In this document: one piece after another, positions 51,986 through 60,373 of the stretch
How the letters are laid out: every line of letters starts with the position of its first letter
Position numbering within the stretch: position 1 is the stretch's first letter
From: an uncultured Kiloniellaceae bacterium
GTDB taxonomy: Bacteria > Pseudomonadota > Alphaproteobacteria > Kiloniellales > Kiloniellaceae
Direction of reading: 5' to 3'
Length of the DNA stretch: 64,000 nucleotides
NCBI GenBank assembly: GCA_947500035.1
Contig: CANMQP010000015.1
Location: forward strand, 62,001 to 126,000
The notes under the pieces: generated by a model
Told to the model about the DNA's origin: nothing
The model's input: only the letters and a program-made list of their open reading frames with translations
Databases searched by the model: none
Position numbers and translations under genes: made by a program

Positions 51986-52267
51986 ATGTATATTGAGCAG
52001 AAGTCCGGCGCCTTAGAAGGGCCTGCGCGCATCGGACGGGTGTATCTCTCCAAGTCGGGGAAGTCGCTGTACTATCGGGGCCTCACCTTTCAGAGCCTGA
52101 AGGGCGCAGGCTTCAAGTCCAACTATTTCGAGTTGGAGACGGGAGAGGATTACTGGATCTCCGGCCCGCGCAAGGACCGGAACGACCGGCTTTACGGCGG
52201 CAACAAAGGCGTGGAAGTCGACCTGGATGTGGAAGCGGAATACAGCGCTTTGATCGGGTTGCGCTGA
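51986..52267 (+). CDS. Conserved small hypothetical protein
   Basis: 93 residues starting at ATG 51986 (MYIEQKSG). The sequence ARIGRVYLSKSGKSLYYRGLTFQSL, GFKSNYFELETGEDYWISGP and RLYGG resembles short proteins misannotated in many genomes as 1-deoxy-xylulose-phosphate synthase, though they are far too short for that enzyme. It is a compact basic protein, all-beta in prediction by eye. Function unknown. Confidence 0.65.
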   Translation: MYIEQKSGALEGPARIGRVYLSKSGKSLYYRGLTFQSLKGAGFKSNYFELETGEDYWISGPRKDRNDRLYGGNKGVEVDLDVEAEYSALIGLR

Positions 52268-52500
52268 CGGTATTTCAGAATTATATTAAGAGTGACAGCA
52301 TATTTAATTTATCCGTTGTAAGCTTCTGTCTTATTCGATTGGAAGAGATTACAAGCGCAGAAAACGTTACGGAGAGAGCGATAACGCTCGTATTGCGAAT
52401 CTCATTTTAAGAGTTACGTCCCGTTGATAACGGGAGATGAGATGAAAAACATGTTTTTACTTCCGGCGGTTTCCCGACGATTCCCTGACTCACCGGCAGA

Positions 52501-53016
52501 TCAGTGGCGCTTTATGCGCGCACTCACGTTTTTCAGGCTTCGGGCCAGTTTCTCGCGGAGTGATGCTCTTCGAGGTTCAGCTTTTTTAGAAAAGTCTATG
52601 ATCTCTTCCATACCGGTTCTTTCAGCGAACCTGCAGGGTAGTCTTATTTCTTTGGTCTCTTCGTAAAGGCGCCCACGCAGGCTATCGAGCTTGATTGGAC
52701 TCAGTGGTTTGGTGACGAGTGCAAACCTTGAAGTCCCAGTTTCCCAATCGAAGCCAAAAACACCTCTGCGTGCCACATCCCCCCAGGTGGATATGCTCGC
52801 ATCGAACCCGCTGAACTGTTCATATTCACAGCGCTTTGCTTCTCGCACGATCAGCTCGAAAGCATCCTCGAACAGGGTTTCGTGACGGATGCATATTTCG
52901 GGTACAGGGCCAATTCCGGCTGTCGAGAAATACCCAACGGCCCCAACCTCATCGACCGCCATCCAGTCGTATTCCGTGCCCCAAAAGTTATGCTCTGTGT
53001 GAAATTTAACCCGCAC
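52501..53016 (-). CDS. Hypothetical protein, immunity-protein-like
   Basis: 171 residues, no signal or membrane segment. The N-terminal region (GTEYDWMAVDEVGAVGYFSTAGIGPVPE) has the 'DEDG-vgyf-GpvP' style seen in immunity-like families of polymorphic toxin systems, but no toxin or secretion gene is near. The C-terminal third is basic (LREKLARSLKNVSARIKRH). Base composition is lower in GC than neighbours. The function is unknown. Confidence 0.5.
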   Translation of the reverse strand: MRVKFHTEHNFWGTEYDWMAVDEVGAVGYFSTAGIGPVPEICIRHETLFEDAFELIVREAKRCEYEQFSGFDASISTWGDVARRGVFGFDWETGTSRFALVTKPLSPIKLDSLRGRLYEETKEIRLPCRFAERTGMEEIIDFSKKAEPRRASLREKLARSLKNVSARIKRH

Positions 53017-53135
53017 GGCGACCTCTATCCTTCGGTCTGTTAAAACTGGTTAGTGTAAAGCGCTCCATTTAAGGATCTTACCTCTAGCTTTCTCATGTTT
53101 CATTTTGTTTCCGCTCTGGATCGGGCTGATAGAGA

Positions 53136-54191
53136 CTAGTCCTTCAGAAAACCTGAGAAATCGGCCAGCGAGGCACGGCTGCGGCCGTCCCTGCCCACGA
53201 CTGGTTCCGCGTAGAGCATCGAATTCAGGATGGCTTCCTCCGTGCTCTCGATCACCGCACAGAAGAGGGGGTCGAGGCCATCTTCGTGCAGCTGAGTAAA
53301 CTGAAGAAGGCTCTCCTTGGGCTTGCTATGGGGGATCCGCTGCGCCGTGGAGAAAGCCAGGGCGATGTCGCCGGAGCCGGAGCCGAAATGACTGCCGGTC
53401 CGGGCAATCCCCGCCGCCGCCCGTCCGGCGAGACGGCGCAGCTGGCGGTCGGAGAGCGGCGCGTCGGTGGCCAGGATCACGATGATCGAGCCCTGTTCGG
53501 CGGGCGAGCCCTCCTGTTTCATGCGCTCCGCGATCCGAGGTCCGACATGCTTATCCTTGACCACAAGATCCTGCAGACGGCCCATGTTGCTGAGCACCAG
53601 CGCGCCGAGCCTGTATTCCTGTCCCGAGATCCTGATCACCCGCGAGGCCGAGCCGATGCCTCCCTTCAGGCCGTAGGCGCTCATCCCCGTCCCCGCCCCG
53701 ACCGCGCCCTGTGCGAAGCTACCGGGAACTGCCGCCGCGAGAGCCTCGGCCACATGCCGGCTCTTGACATGCAGGCCGCGGATGTCGTTCAGCCAGGCAC
53801 CGTCGTTGCACTCCAGAACCACCGGATTGACCGTGCCCGTGGTTGCGCCGATCTCCGGATTTTGCGCGAGCATGTAGCGCACCAGCGCCTCCGCCGCCGT
53901 CCCCACCGAGAGGGTGTTGGTCAGGATCAGCGGGCTCTCCAGCGTGCCCAGTTCCTCGATCTGCACGAAGCCGATGGACTTACCGAAACCGTTGAAAACC
54001 CGGACGGCGGCGGGCAGCTTCTCACGAAAGAGACTGCCCCCGTGAGGCAGGATCGCGGTCACGCCGGTCTGCACCGCGCCGGCGCTCAAGGTCACCTGCC
54101 CGACCGCCACCCCCTCGACATCGGTGATGGCATTCAGTGGGCCGGGCGGCAGGCTGCCGATTTCAAGTCCAAGGTCGCGCGCGCTGGGCAT
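53136..54191 (-). CDS. P1 family (DmpA/BapA-type) aminopeptidase
   Basis: 351 residues of an N-terminal-nucleophile hydrolase that self-cleaves. Family signals: LNAITDVEGVAVGQVTL, GVTAILPHGG, TGTVNPVVLECNDGAWLND, GAVGAGTGMSAYGLKGGIGSASRV, and GALVLSNMGRLQDL, where the Ser of LSN is the expected nucleophile after internal cleavage. ATDAPLSDRQLRRLAGRAAAGIARTGS completes the pattern. Known members act on D-amino-acid amides, beta-peptides or D-esterase substrates. No signal peptide is present, so it is cytoplasmic. Stands alone. Confidence 0.9.
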   Translation of the reverse strand: MPSARDLGLEIGSLPPGPLNAITDVEGVAVGQVTLSAGAVQTGVTAILPHGGSLFREKLPAAVRVFNGFGKSIGFVQIEELGTLESPLILTNTLSVGTAAEALVRYMLAQNPEIGATTGTVNPVVLECNDGAWLNDIRGLHVKSRHVAEALAAAVPGSFAQGAVGAGTGMSAYGLKGGIGSASRVIRISGQEYRLGALVLSNMGRLQDLVVKDKHVGPRIAERMKQEGSPAEQGSIIVILATDAPLSDRQLRRLAGRAAAGIARTGSHFGSGSGDIALAFSTAQRIPHSKPKESLLQFTQLHEDGLDPLFCAVIESTEEAILNSMLYAEPVVGRDGRSRASLADFSGFLKD

Positions 54192-54315
54192 ATCGGGAAG
54201 ACTCTGTCTGTTAATCGCTCATCGCCAGAGATAGAGCATGTGCCGGAGAGAGGGAATGATTTTAGGCTGCCCGGAGGTGCTTACGCCCGCCTCGGGCATG
54301 GGCTAGTCTTCGGTC

Positions 54316-55005
54316 ATGGCCGATTCGAAAACCCGTGAGACCGACCTTTACGCGCCCCTTAAGGCCTATCTTGAGGGGCAGGGTTACGTGGTGAAGTCGG
54401 AGGTCGGTGCGGCGGATATCGTCGCCTGCCGTGGCGAGGAAGAGCCGGTCATTGTCGAGCTTAAGGTCGGCTTTTCCCTCACGCTCTTTCATCAGGCGGT
54501 CGCGCGGCAGGCGATCACCGATCTGGTTTATGTCGCCGTGGAACAGGGCAGCGGCGGGCGCTTTGCCAAGGCCTTGCGCGACAATATCAAGCTCGCGCGG
54601 CGGCTGGGTCTGGGGCTGATCACCCTGCGTCTCCGGGATGGCTTCGTCGAGGTGCACTGCGACCCCGGCCCCTACCGTCCGCGGCAATCCAAGCCCAGGC
54701 GCGCCCGCCTGCTGCGCGAGTTCGCCCGCCGCGTCGGCGATCCGAACCAGGGCGGCGCGACCCGCGCGGGTCTGGTCACCGCCTATCGCCAGGACGCCCT
54801 GCGTTGCGCGGCCCAACTGGCGGCCAAGGGTCCGCTGAAGGGCGCCGTTGTCGCAAAGGCCACCGGCGTCACGCGCGCCACACGCCTGATGGCGGACGAT
54901 CACTACGGCTGGTTCGAACGGATCGAGACGGGAATCTACGCGGTCACGCCCAAGGGCCGGGAAGCGCTTGAGGCTTACGCCCACGCGCTGCCGGGTGCGG
55001 GATGA
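54316..55005 (+). CDS. DUF2161 protein with PD-(D/E)xK nuclease-like core
   Basis: 229 residues. The N-terminal ~100 residues show the restriction-endonuclease-like order: ETDLYAPLKAYLEGQGYVVKSEV, then GAADIVAC (Asp) and VIVELKVG (E-x-K). The C-terminal part (VTAYRQDALRCAAQLAA, then GVTRATRLMADDHYGWFERIETGIYAVTP) reads as a winged-helix-like module. This is DUF2161 architecture, annotated as a phosphodiesterase in some genomes with unknown substrate. Divergent from the P1 peptidase gene and 80 bp before the propeller protein gene. A role in DNA maintenance or defence is a guess. Confidence 0.82.
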   Translation: MADSKTRETDLYAPLKAYLEGQGYVVKSEVGAADIVACRGEEEPVIVELKVGFSLTLFHQAVARQAITDLVYVAVEQGSGGRFAKALRDNIKLARRLGLGLITLRLRDGFVEVHCDPGPYRPRQSKPRRARLLREFARRVGDPNQGGATRAGLVTAYRQDALRCAAQLAAKGPLKGAVVAKATGVTRATRLMADDHYGWFERIETGIYAVTPKGREALEAYAHALPGAG

Positions 55006-55087
55006 TGTGTGGATATTATTGGGATAGCGAAGTGTTAGACTTTCAGTCTTACTGGTGAAAGCACTCATGCATCGCTAAAGTCTTCAT

Positions 55088-56728
55088 ATGCAATTCATCT
55101 CAGATCCCTCGCTCCCCGGTCACGGAAGAATTACCGGAGTTTTCTTCAATCGCAACCAATCGATATGCGCGATCACCTCTGCTTTTCACCTGCTCATAAA
55201 CCCACCGGCACGAGCCAGTTATGGCGGCCAGCGCCTGCGGTACCGAGTTGCCCTCTATCACCCCCCGGAGACCAAGCCTTTTGCGGTTTTTGATCAGCTG
55301 CGTTATCCGGTCAACGATGTGGCTTTCCACCCGACCGAGCCGACAGCTGCTATCGCAACAGGGAGCTACGATGGTGGTTGGATGTTCGACGGAGAACTCA
55401 TTGTCTGGAATAGTGAGACTGGTCAACACAGTACAGTAATCGGCCCGATTCCGGAGGTCGTGCGCTGCGTATTTAGCAGCGACGGGTCCCATATCATTGC
55501 CTTTGTTCGTCCCTGGACAGAAGAGTCGCCGGAACACTTGGATGATCCATTCGATAGTTTCTATGAGGTGCTGGCGAGCTACGAGGCTGAAATTTTTGAA
55601 GGTGTTTTCAACAAAGAGTCTATCGCTCAGCAAATATCTGCGCAGCACCCCAAAAGCAGTGCCGACATGGCCTCCGACTCCAGGCTCCCGGTTAGAGTCG
55701 AAGATCCGGAAGATGCTGTGCGTAGAGCGTTCAAGTTAGAGACCATCCGCACCAGACCCGCTGTTTGGGATGTTGCCTGGCTTGATATTGATAGGATTGG
55801 ACTTGTCCATGATGATTGCCAGCTTGAAGTTTTAGGTCCGGACGGAACCACTAAGCAAGAAATTCGGGGGACCAGTTACGGATCAGAGATTCTAAAAGCT
55901 GAGCAGTTTTTAGTGCATGCTGTTTTGATCAAAGAATCAGCAGAAGGTTGGTTAGAGCGGCTTGGTTCGCAGATTTTGAAGTATGATGGAAGCACGCTCA
56001 CCGAAAAGGTATTTTTCGAAGGCGATTTCGCGTTTTCCATCTCTAGAGACGGCCGGATCCTGGGCCGGCGAAGTCGCGGCTACGAAGACAAAACCGGCCA
56101 GCTTGATGTCCTCGGCACATCTGACTTGGATAGATGGAGTCGGCATGACTTTGGACACTACGACGTGTTCAATCACTTCCTGCGTGTGGATGGCTCACCG
56201 TACCTATTCTCTCTTCAGGGCACACCACCCGGCTCTCATGAGCGCAAATACCTTTGTACGATTGGACCAGACGGGTCTCTAAACCGGCTCTGGCCGGTTT
56301 CGCCGGATCGGAGCCATCATGCGATGGATTGCGCCGGCGCTTACGTCGCAGATTCGCATGGCGAGAGCCTGATTCTCTCGGGACGGTATCACAACCCAAA
56401 TCCCAGCCGAGCTTACAGCGGTTTTATCTGCAGAAGGGGTTTGGAGACCGGTAAGGAAATCTGGTGTCATCAGACAAGAGCCAATGCGACCGCGATTAAA
56501 AGCATTCCATCGCGAGACATCATCGTGGTTACCTTTTTGAATGGAGAGATTGCGGCAATCGAGAGCACATCCGGAAAGATCCTGCAGTGGTCGGAATTTC
56601 GACCGGATGGGCAACTCAGTGTCATTTTTTCCTTCGATGTCTCCGATCAGAAAATCGTTATTGGCACGATGGATGGGCGGGTCGGGATCATTCCAATCAA
56701 GGATTTTATGACTTCAGGAATGAACTAG
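55088..56728 (+). CDS. Hypothetical WD40-like beta-propeller protein
   Basis: 546 residues, cytoplasmic, with no signal peptide. Repeated units of about 40-50 residues alternate strands and turns (ITGVFFNRNQSICAITS, PVNDVAFHPTEPTAAIATG, and VRCVFSSDGSHIIAFV near the N-terminus; later blocks near residues 240-320 and 450-540). These look like degenerate WD40 or quinoprotein-type blades, with DGELIVWNSETG a WD-style repeat. Base composition is less GC-rich than neighbours, suggesting later acquisition. No catalytic motif. Upstream DUF2161 gene is on the same strand but the 82-bp spacer shows no strong ribosome-binding site. Confidence 0.55.
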   Translation: MQFISDPSLPGHGRITGVFFNRNQSICAITSAFHLLINPPARASYGGQRLRYRVALYHPPETKPFAVFDQLRYPVNDVAFHPTEPTAAIATGSYDGGWMFDGELIVWNSETGQHSTVIGPIPEVVRCVFSSDGSHIIAFVRPWTEESPEHLDDPFDSFYEVLASYEAEIFEGVFNKESIAQQISAQHPKSSADMASDSRLPVRVEDPEDAVRRAFKLETIRTRPAVWDVAWLDIDRIGLVHDDCQLEVLGPDGTTKQEIRGTSYGSEILKAEQFLVHAVLIKESAEGWLERLGSQILKYDGSTLTEKVFFEGDFAFSISRDGRILGRRSRGYEDKTGQLDVLGTSDLDRWSRHDFGHYDVFNHFLRVDGSPYLFSLQGTPPGSHERKYLCTIGPDGSLNRLWPVSPDRSHHAMDCAGAYVADSHGESLILSGRYHNPNPSRAYSGFICRRGLETGKEIWCHQTRANATAIKSIPSRDIIVVTFLNGEIAAIESTSGKILQWSEFRPDGQLSVIFSFDVSDQKIVIGTMDGRVGIIPIKDFMTSGMN

Positions 56729-56744
56729 AGATTCAACACCCACA

Positions 56745-57638
56745 TCACCGTGACGAAGACTTCAAATAGTCAATCAAGCAACGTGTCTTCGCCGGGACGT
56801 AGGATCGCGAGGGGTAGAGGATCCAGGCTGCCGTGTCGAAATCCGTGGCGGTCACCTCCAGCCCCTTGAAGACATCGATCAGCTTGCCGGATTCGAGATC
56901 GTTGCGGATCGTCCAGTCACTCAAGAGGGCCATGCCCAATCCCTCCAGCGCGGCGCGCCGGAGCACCAGGGCGTTGGAGACGATCAGGGCGGGTTTGATC
57001 TCGATTTCCTGGACACGCCCCCGCGCCGATCTGAATTTCCACAACGAGCGGAAGCCGGGAAAAGGAAAGGCGATGGTCTCGTGAGCAGGAATCTCGACGG
57101 GTTTCGAAGGCCGTCCCGCTTTTTCCAGATAGGCCGGGCTGGCCACCAGGTGATAGCGGGTCGTGAGAAGTCTTGAGGCGACATAGGGTCCTGAGGGACG
57201 GGCCCCCAGGCGTATCGCCAGGTCGATCTTGTCGGCGACCAGGTCCGTCGTCTCGTCGCTCAGGATCAGTTCGAGCCGGATTTTGGGATAGGCCGCGCGA
57301 AAGGCCGCCAGGCGCGGCATCAGCCAACGCTCGCCGAAGGCAACCGAGGTGGAGACGCGCAGGTTTCCCTGGGGCACCGCCACGACATCGCGGGCAAGCT
57401 CCCGGATCTCGCCGATCTCTTCCATGGGGGCCTGGATCCGTTCAAAGATCAGCTGCCCGGCCTCGGTGAGCGCCAGACGCCGGGTTGTCCGCTCGAAGAG
57501 CCGAACGCCAAGTTCCGCCTCGATCGCCGCGATCTGGCGGGAGATGGAGGAGGGGTCCGTGTCCTGCCTGCGGGCGACGGCGGCGAAGGAGCCCAAGCGG
57601 ACGACGTCCAGGAAGATCTGAAGGTGCGTGAGATTCAT
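56745..57638 (-). CDS. LysR family regulator
   Basis: 297 residues, N-terminal winged helix (LTHLQIFLDVVRLGSFAAVARRQDTDPSSISRQIAAIEAELG) and effector domain (LRVSTSVAFGERWLMPRLAAFRAAYP). It belongs to the CrgA/AaeR-like branch by general appearance. Divergent from the SDR gene; a 13-bp perfect palindrome lies across its own start and is a likely operator, so autoregulation and SDR control are expected. Confidence 0.93.
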   Translation of the reverse strand: MNLTHLQIFLDVVRLGSFAAVARRQDTDPSSISRQIAAIEAELGVRLFERTTRRLALTEAGQLIFERIQAPMEEIGEIRELARDVVAVPQGNLRVSTSVAFGERWLMPRLAAFRAAYPKIRLELILSDETTDLVADKIDLAIRLGARPSGPYVASRLLTTRYHLVASPAYLEKAGRPSKPVEIPAHETIAFPFPGFRSLWKFRSARGRVQEIEIKPALIVSNALVLRRAALEGLGMALLSDWTIRNDLESGKLIDVFKGLEVTATDFDTAAWILYPSRSYVPAKTRCLIDYLKSSSR

Positions 57639-57659
57639 TCATGCAATTATTGCACGAAT
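57637..57659. promoter_or_regulatory. Palindromic LysR-type operator at the LysR start
   Basis: TGCAATTATTGCA (57642-57654) is a perfect 13-bp dyad of the T-N11-A form favoured by LysR proteins, flanked by ATTC / GAAT arms (57637-57640 and 57656-57659). It overlaps the LysR start codon region (ATG at 57638), so binding would couple autorepression with control of the divergent SDR gene. Confidence 0.65.
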
Positions 57660-57697
57660 GAAGGTTAAAAATCCATCTATCCCGCAAGAAAATTCCG

Positions 57698-57727
57698 ATC
57701 TATCTCTGGCCAATCTATCTCTGGCCA
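57698..57727. repeat. Perfect 15-bp tandem duplication
   Basis: ATCTATCTCTGGCCA is repeated without a gap at 57698-57712 and 57713-57727, in the promoter gap upstream of the SDR gene, between the LysR operator and the SDR start at 57761. A recent slippage duplication or a repeated regulator half-site are both possible. Confidence 0.75.
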
Positions 57728-57760
57728 ATATTCGCAGTCTCGAACACATCAGGAGTTGGA

Positions 57761-58513
57761 ATGATCGACCTCACCGAGAAAACAGCCTTTATCACGGGCG
57801 CGAGCCGGGGTATCGGCGAAGCCACGGCGCGGAAACTGGCAAGCTACGGCGCGAATGTCGTGCTCGCCGCGCGCGGCCGGGCGGATATCGAACGCATCGC
57901 CGCCGAGATCGGCCCCCGTGCCCTCGCCCTGCCCTGCGATGTTACATCCTATGAGCAGGTGAAGGCCGCTATTGAAGTGACCCAACGCCACTTCTGCGGA
58001 CTGAACATTCTGGTCAACAACGCCGGAACGATCGATCCCATCAGCCGGATCGATAGCTCCGACCCCGTCGCCTGGGGGCAGGTCGTCGATCTCAATCTCA
58101 AGGGGGTGTATCACTGCCTGCAGGCGGCCTATCCGGCGCTGAAGGAAACCAGCGGCGTGGCGATCAATATTTCCTCCGGCGCGGCCACCGGTGCGCTGGA
58201 GGGCTGGAGCCACTATTGCGCAACCAAAGCCGCCGTCCTGTCCCTGACCCGCTGCGCCCATAAGGAATGGGCAGATCAGGGTGTCCGTGTGGTCGGCCTC
58301 TCGCCCGGCACGGTGGCCACGGAGATGCAGCAGTCCATCAGGACCTCCGGCGTCAATCCCGTGAGCCAGCTCGACTGGTCGGCCCATATTCCACCCGAGT
58401 GGGTCGGAGAGGCCATTGCCTGGCTGACAACAGAGGCCGCGCGCGCCTATGACGGCGGCGATTTCTCGCTGAAGTCCGAGGAAAACAAGCGTCTGGTGGG
58501 TTTGATCGAATAG
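57761..58513 (+). CDS. Short-chain dehydrogenase/reductase
   Basis: 250 residues with full classical SDR signature: cofactor motif TGASRGIG at ~12-19, NNAG at ~88, and catalytic S..Y-x3-K in INISSGAATGALEGWSHYCATKAA. The acidic or neutral residue after the second strand is Arg-rich (LAARGRAD), suggesting NADP preference. Substrate unknown. Divergent from its likely LysR regulator, across a spacer with a 13-bp palindrome and a 15-bp duplication. Confidence 0.92.
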   Translation: MIDLTEKTAFITGASRGIGEATARKLASYGANVVLAARGRADIERIAAEIGPRALALPCDVTSYEQVKAAIEVTQRHFCGLNILVNNAGTIDPISRIDSSDPVAWGQVVDLNLKGVYHCLQAAYPALKETSGVAINISSGAATGALEGWSHYCATKAAVLSLTRCAHKEWADQGVRVVGLSPGTVATEMQQSIRTSGVNPVSQLDWSAHIPPEWVGEAIAWLTTEAARAYDGGDFSLKSEENKRLVGLIE

Positions 58514-58610
58514 ATCGGCCCAGTGGTGGTTGCCTTACACCGCACGGCATTCGGGCGTCCCCTCAGATCTGAGAAGACGCCCGAAACAGGCGAACAAGCT
58601 TTGCGGGAGG

Positions 58611-59483
58611 TTACTCCGCCGCGACCTTGTCCTGGGTCTGGGTCTCGAAGTCGCTGGCGTCGTGGCGCTCGTGGAGCTGATCCTCGAGCGGGCCGTTCAC
58701 GCGGTTGACCTTGCGGCCACGGATCACGGCGGGGCGCGCGCCGATTTCTTCGGCCCAGCGCACGACGTTCTTGTAGGAGGTGACGTCCAGGAACTCCCCG
58801 GCGTCGTAGAGCCGGCCCAAAGCCAGCGCGCCGTACCAGGCCCAGATGGCCATGTCGGCGATGGAGTATTCATCTCCCGCCATGTAGCGGTTCTCGGCCA
58901 GATGCTTGTCGAGCACGTCCATCTGGCGCTTGGTTTCCATAGCGAAGCGGTCGATGGCGTATTCGAACTTCTCCGGCGCGTAGGCGTAGAAATGCCCGAA
59001 GCCGCCGCCGAGGTAGGGCGCGCTGCCCATCTGCCAGAAGAGCCAGTTCAGGGCCTCGGTCCGCTTCGCGTGATCGCTCGGCAGGAAGGCGCCGAACTTC
59101 TCGGCGAGATAGAGCAGGATCGAACCCGACTCGAAAACCCGCGTCGGCGTTTCCGTGCTGCGGTCCACCAGGGCCGGGATCTTGGAATTGGGATTGATCT
59201 CGACAAAGCCGCTACCGAACTGATCGCCGTCGCCGATCTTGATCACGTAAGCATCGTATTCCGCGCCGCTGTGTCCCGCCTCCAGCAGCTCCTCCAGCAT
59301 GACCGTGACTTTCACACCGTTCGGTGTGGCCAGGGAATGAAGCTGCAGCGGGTGCTTGCCGACCGGCAGCTCCTGCTCATGGGTGGCCCCGGCGATGGGA
59401 CGGTTGGTCTTGGCAAACTTACCGCCGTTTTCGGCTTCCCATTTCCAGACCTTGGGCGGCACGTAGGGTGAAGTCTCAGTCAT
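58611..59483 (-). CDS. yghU: YghU-type glutathione S-transferase
   Basis: 290 residues. A leading YVPPKVWKWE segment, then the N-terminal thioredoxin-like domain (LQLHSLATPNGVKVTVMLEELLEAG, and INPNSKIPALVD) and helical C-terminal domain (NWLFWQMGSAPYLGGGFGHFY, DVLDKHLAENRYMAGDEYSIADMAIWAWYG). The N-terminal TPNGVKV and SKIPALVD loops match the Nu-class YghU/YfcG pattern, which uses glutathione for disulfide-bond reduction. Length is normal. Neighbours are two SDR genes on the same strand, possibly a detoxification group. Confidence 0.92.
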   Translation of the reverse strand: MTETSPYVPPKVWKWEAENGGKFAKTNRPIAGATHEQELPVGKHPLQLHSLATPNGVKVTVMLEELLEAGHSGAEYDAYVIKIGDGDQFGSGFVEINPNSKIPALVDRSTETPTRVFESGSILLYLAEKFGAFLPSDHAKRTEALNWLFWQMGSAPYLGGGFGHFYAYAPEKFEYAIDRFAMETKRQMDVLDKHLAENRYMAGDEYSIADMAIWAWYGALALGRLYDAGEFLDVTSYKNVVRWAEEIGARPAVIRGRKVNRVNGPLEDQLHERHDASDFETQTQDKVAAE

Positions 59484-59543
59484 CTCTCAAATTCCAGTTT
59501 CTTGTCGTTGTGTGTTTGAAACGAAGGTAAAGGTAGTCCGCAT

Positions 59544-60239
59544 TCAGAACTTTTCGACCCAGGGCCGCAGTTCGATCTCCCAGGCCCAGCTGGAGCGGGG
59601 CTGATCGAGGAAGTGCAGGTAGCTCTCGGCGATCGCGTCGGGATCCAGCATGGAGTCCGGATTCTCCGCAGTCTCCACGCGCTCAGGCCTGCTGGCGTTG
59701 CGGATGCCGCCGTCGATCACGAAGTGGCCGATGTGAATGCCCTGGGGATGCAGCTCCCGCGCCAGGCTCTGGGCCAGACCGCGCAGGGCAAACTTGCCCA
59801 TGGCGAAGGTCGAGGAATTGGGATAGCCCTTCACGCCCGCCGAAGCGCCGGTAAAGAGGATCGCGCCCTTGCCCTGCGGGATCATGCGTTTGGCCGCCTG
59901 CTGCGCCATCAGGAAAGCGCCGTAGCCTGTGATCAGGACGGCGGACTTCACCGCCGCCGGGTCCAGCTCGGTGATGCCGCCGCGCACCCGGGCCGAGGGA
60001 TTGTAGATGGCAAGGTCGAGCGGTCCTTCCATGGCATCGGCCTCGGCGAAGACCTTTTCCATGTCGGCGGCCTCGGAGGCGTCGCAAGCGACCACCGTCG
60101 CGCCGGTTTCCGCCTGCAGTTCCGCAAGCTTGCCGGTGTTGCGCGCCGCCAGCAGCAGGCTGTGGCCCCGCGCGTGCAGCTTTCGCGCAAGAGAGGCGGA
60201 CAGACCCTCGCCTGCGCCGATAATGACAGCTGTTCCCAT
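59544..60239 (-). CDS. SDR-family protein lacking the catalytic tyrosine
   Basis: 231 residues with an SDR Rossmann start (VIIGAGEGLSASLARKL) and the RGLAQSLARELHPQG helix following the active-site region. At the catalytic Y-x3-K position the sequence is F-A-M-G-K in GASAGVKGYPNSSTFAMGKFA, so Tyr is replaced by Phe while Lys stays. The C-terminal PDAIAESYLHFLDQPRSSWAWEIELRPW is typical of a widespread subgroup that shares the change. It may be a non-reductase or use a substitute residue. Lies between the YghU and another SDR gene, same strand. Confidence 0.85.
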   Translation of the reverse strand: MGTAVIIGAGEGLSASLARKLHARGHSLLLAARNTGKLAELQAETGATVVACDASEAADMEKVFAEADAMEGPLDLAIYNPSARVRGGITELDPAAVKSAVLITGYGAFLMAQQAAKRMIPQGKGAILFTGASAGVKGYPNSSTFAMGKFALRGLAQSLARELHPQGIHIGHFVIDGGIRNASRPERVETAENPDSMLDPDAIAESYLHFLDQPRSSWAWEIELRPWVEKF

Positions 60240-60373
60240 TGGTCAGTTCCTCTCAAATCTGCAGCGATCTTGACGTAAAAAGACCGGACCCGCCAGATCG
60301 GCCGGATCAATTCTTCGGCAGATGGCCGGTGACCGCCCACGAATTGCAGGGCGCAATCACCGGCCACAAAGCT

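Noticed and set aside
52424-52666. 80-codon plus-strand frame opening at 52424
   Set aside because: It overlaps the 3' end of the minus-strand hypothetical gene and has no clear family or continuation.
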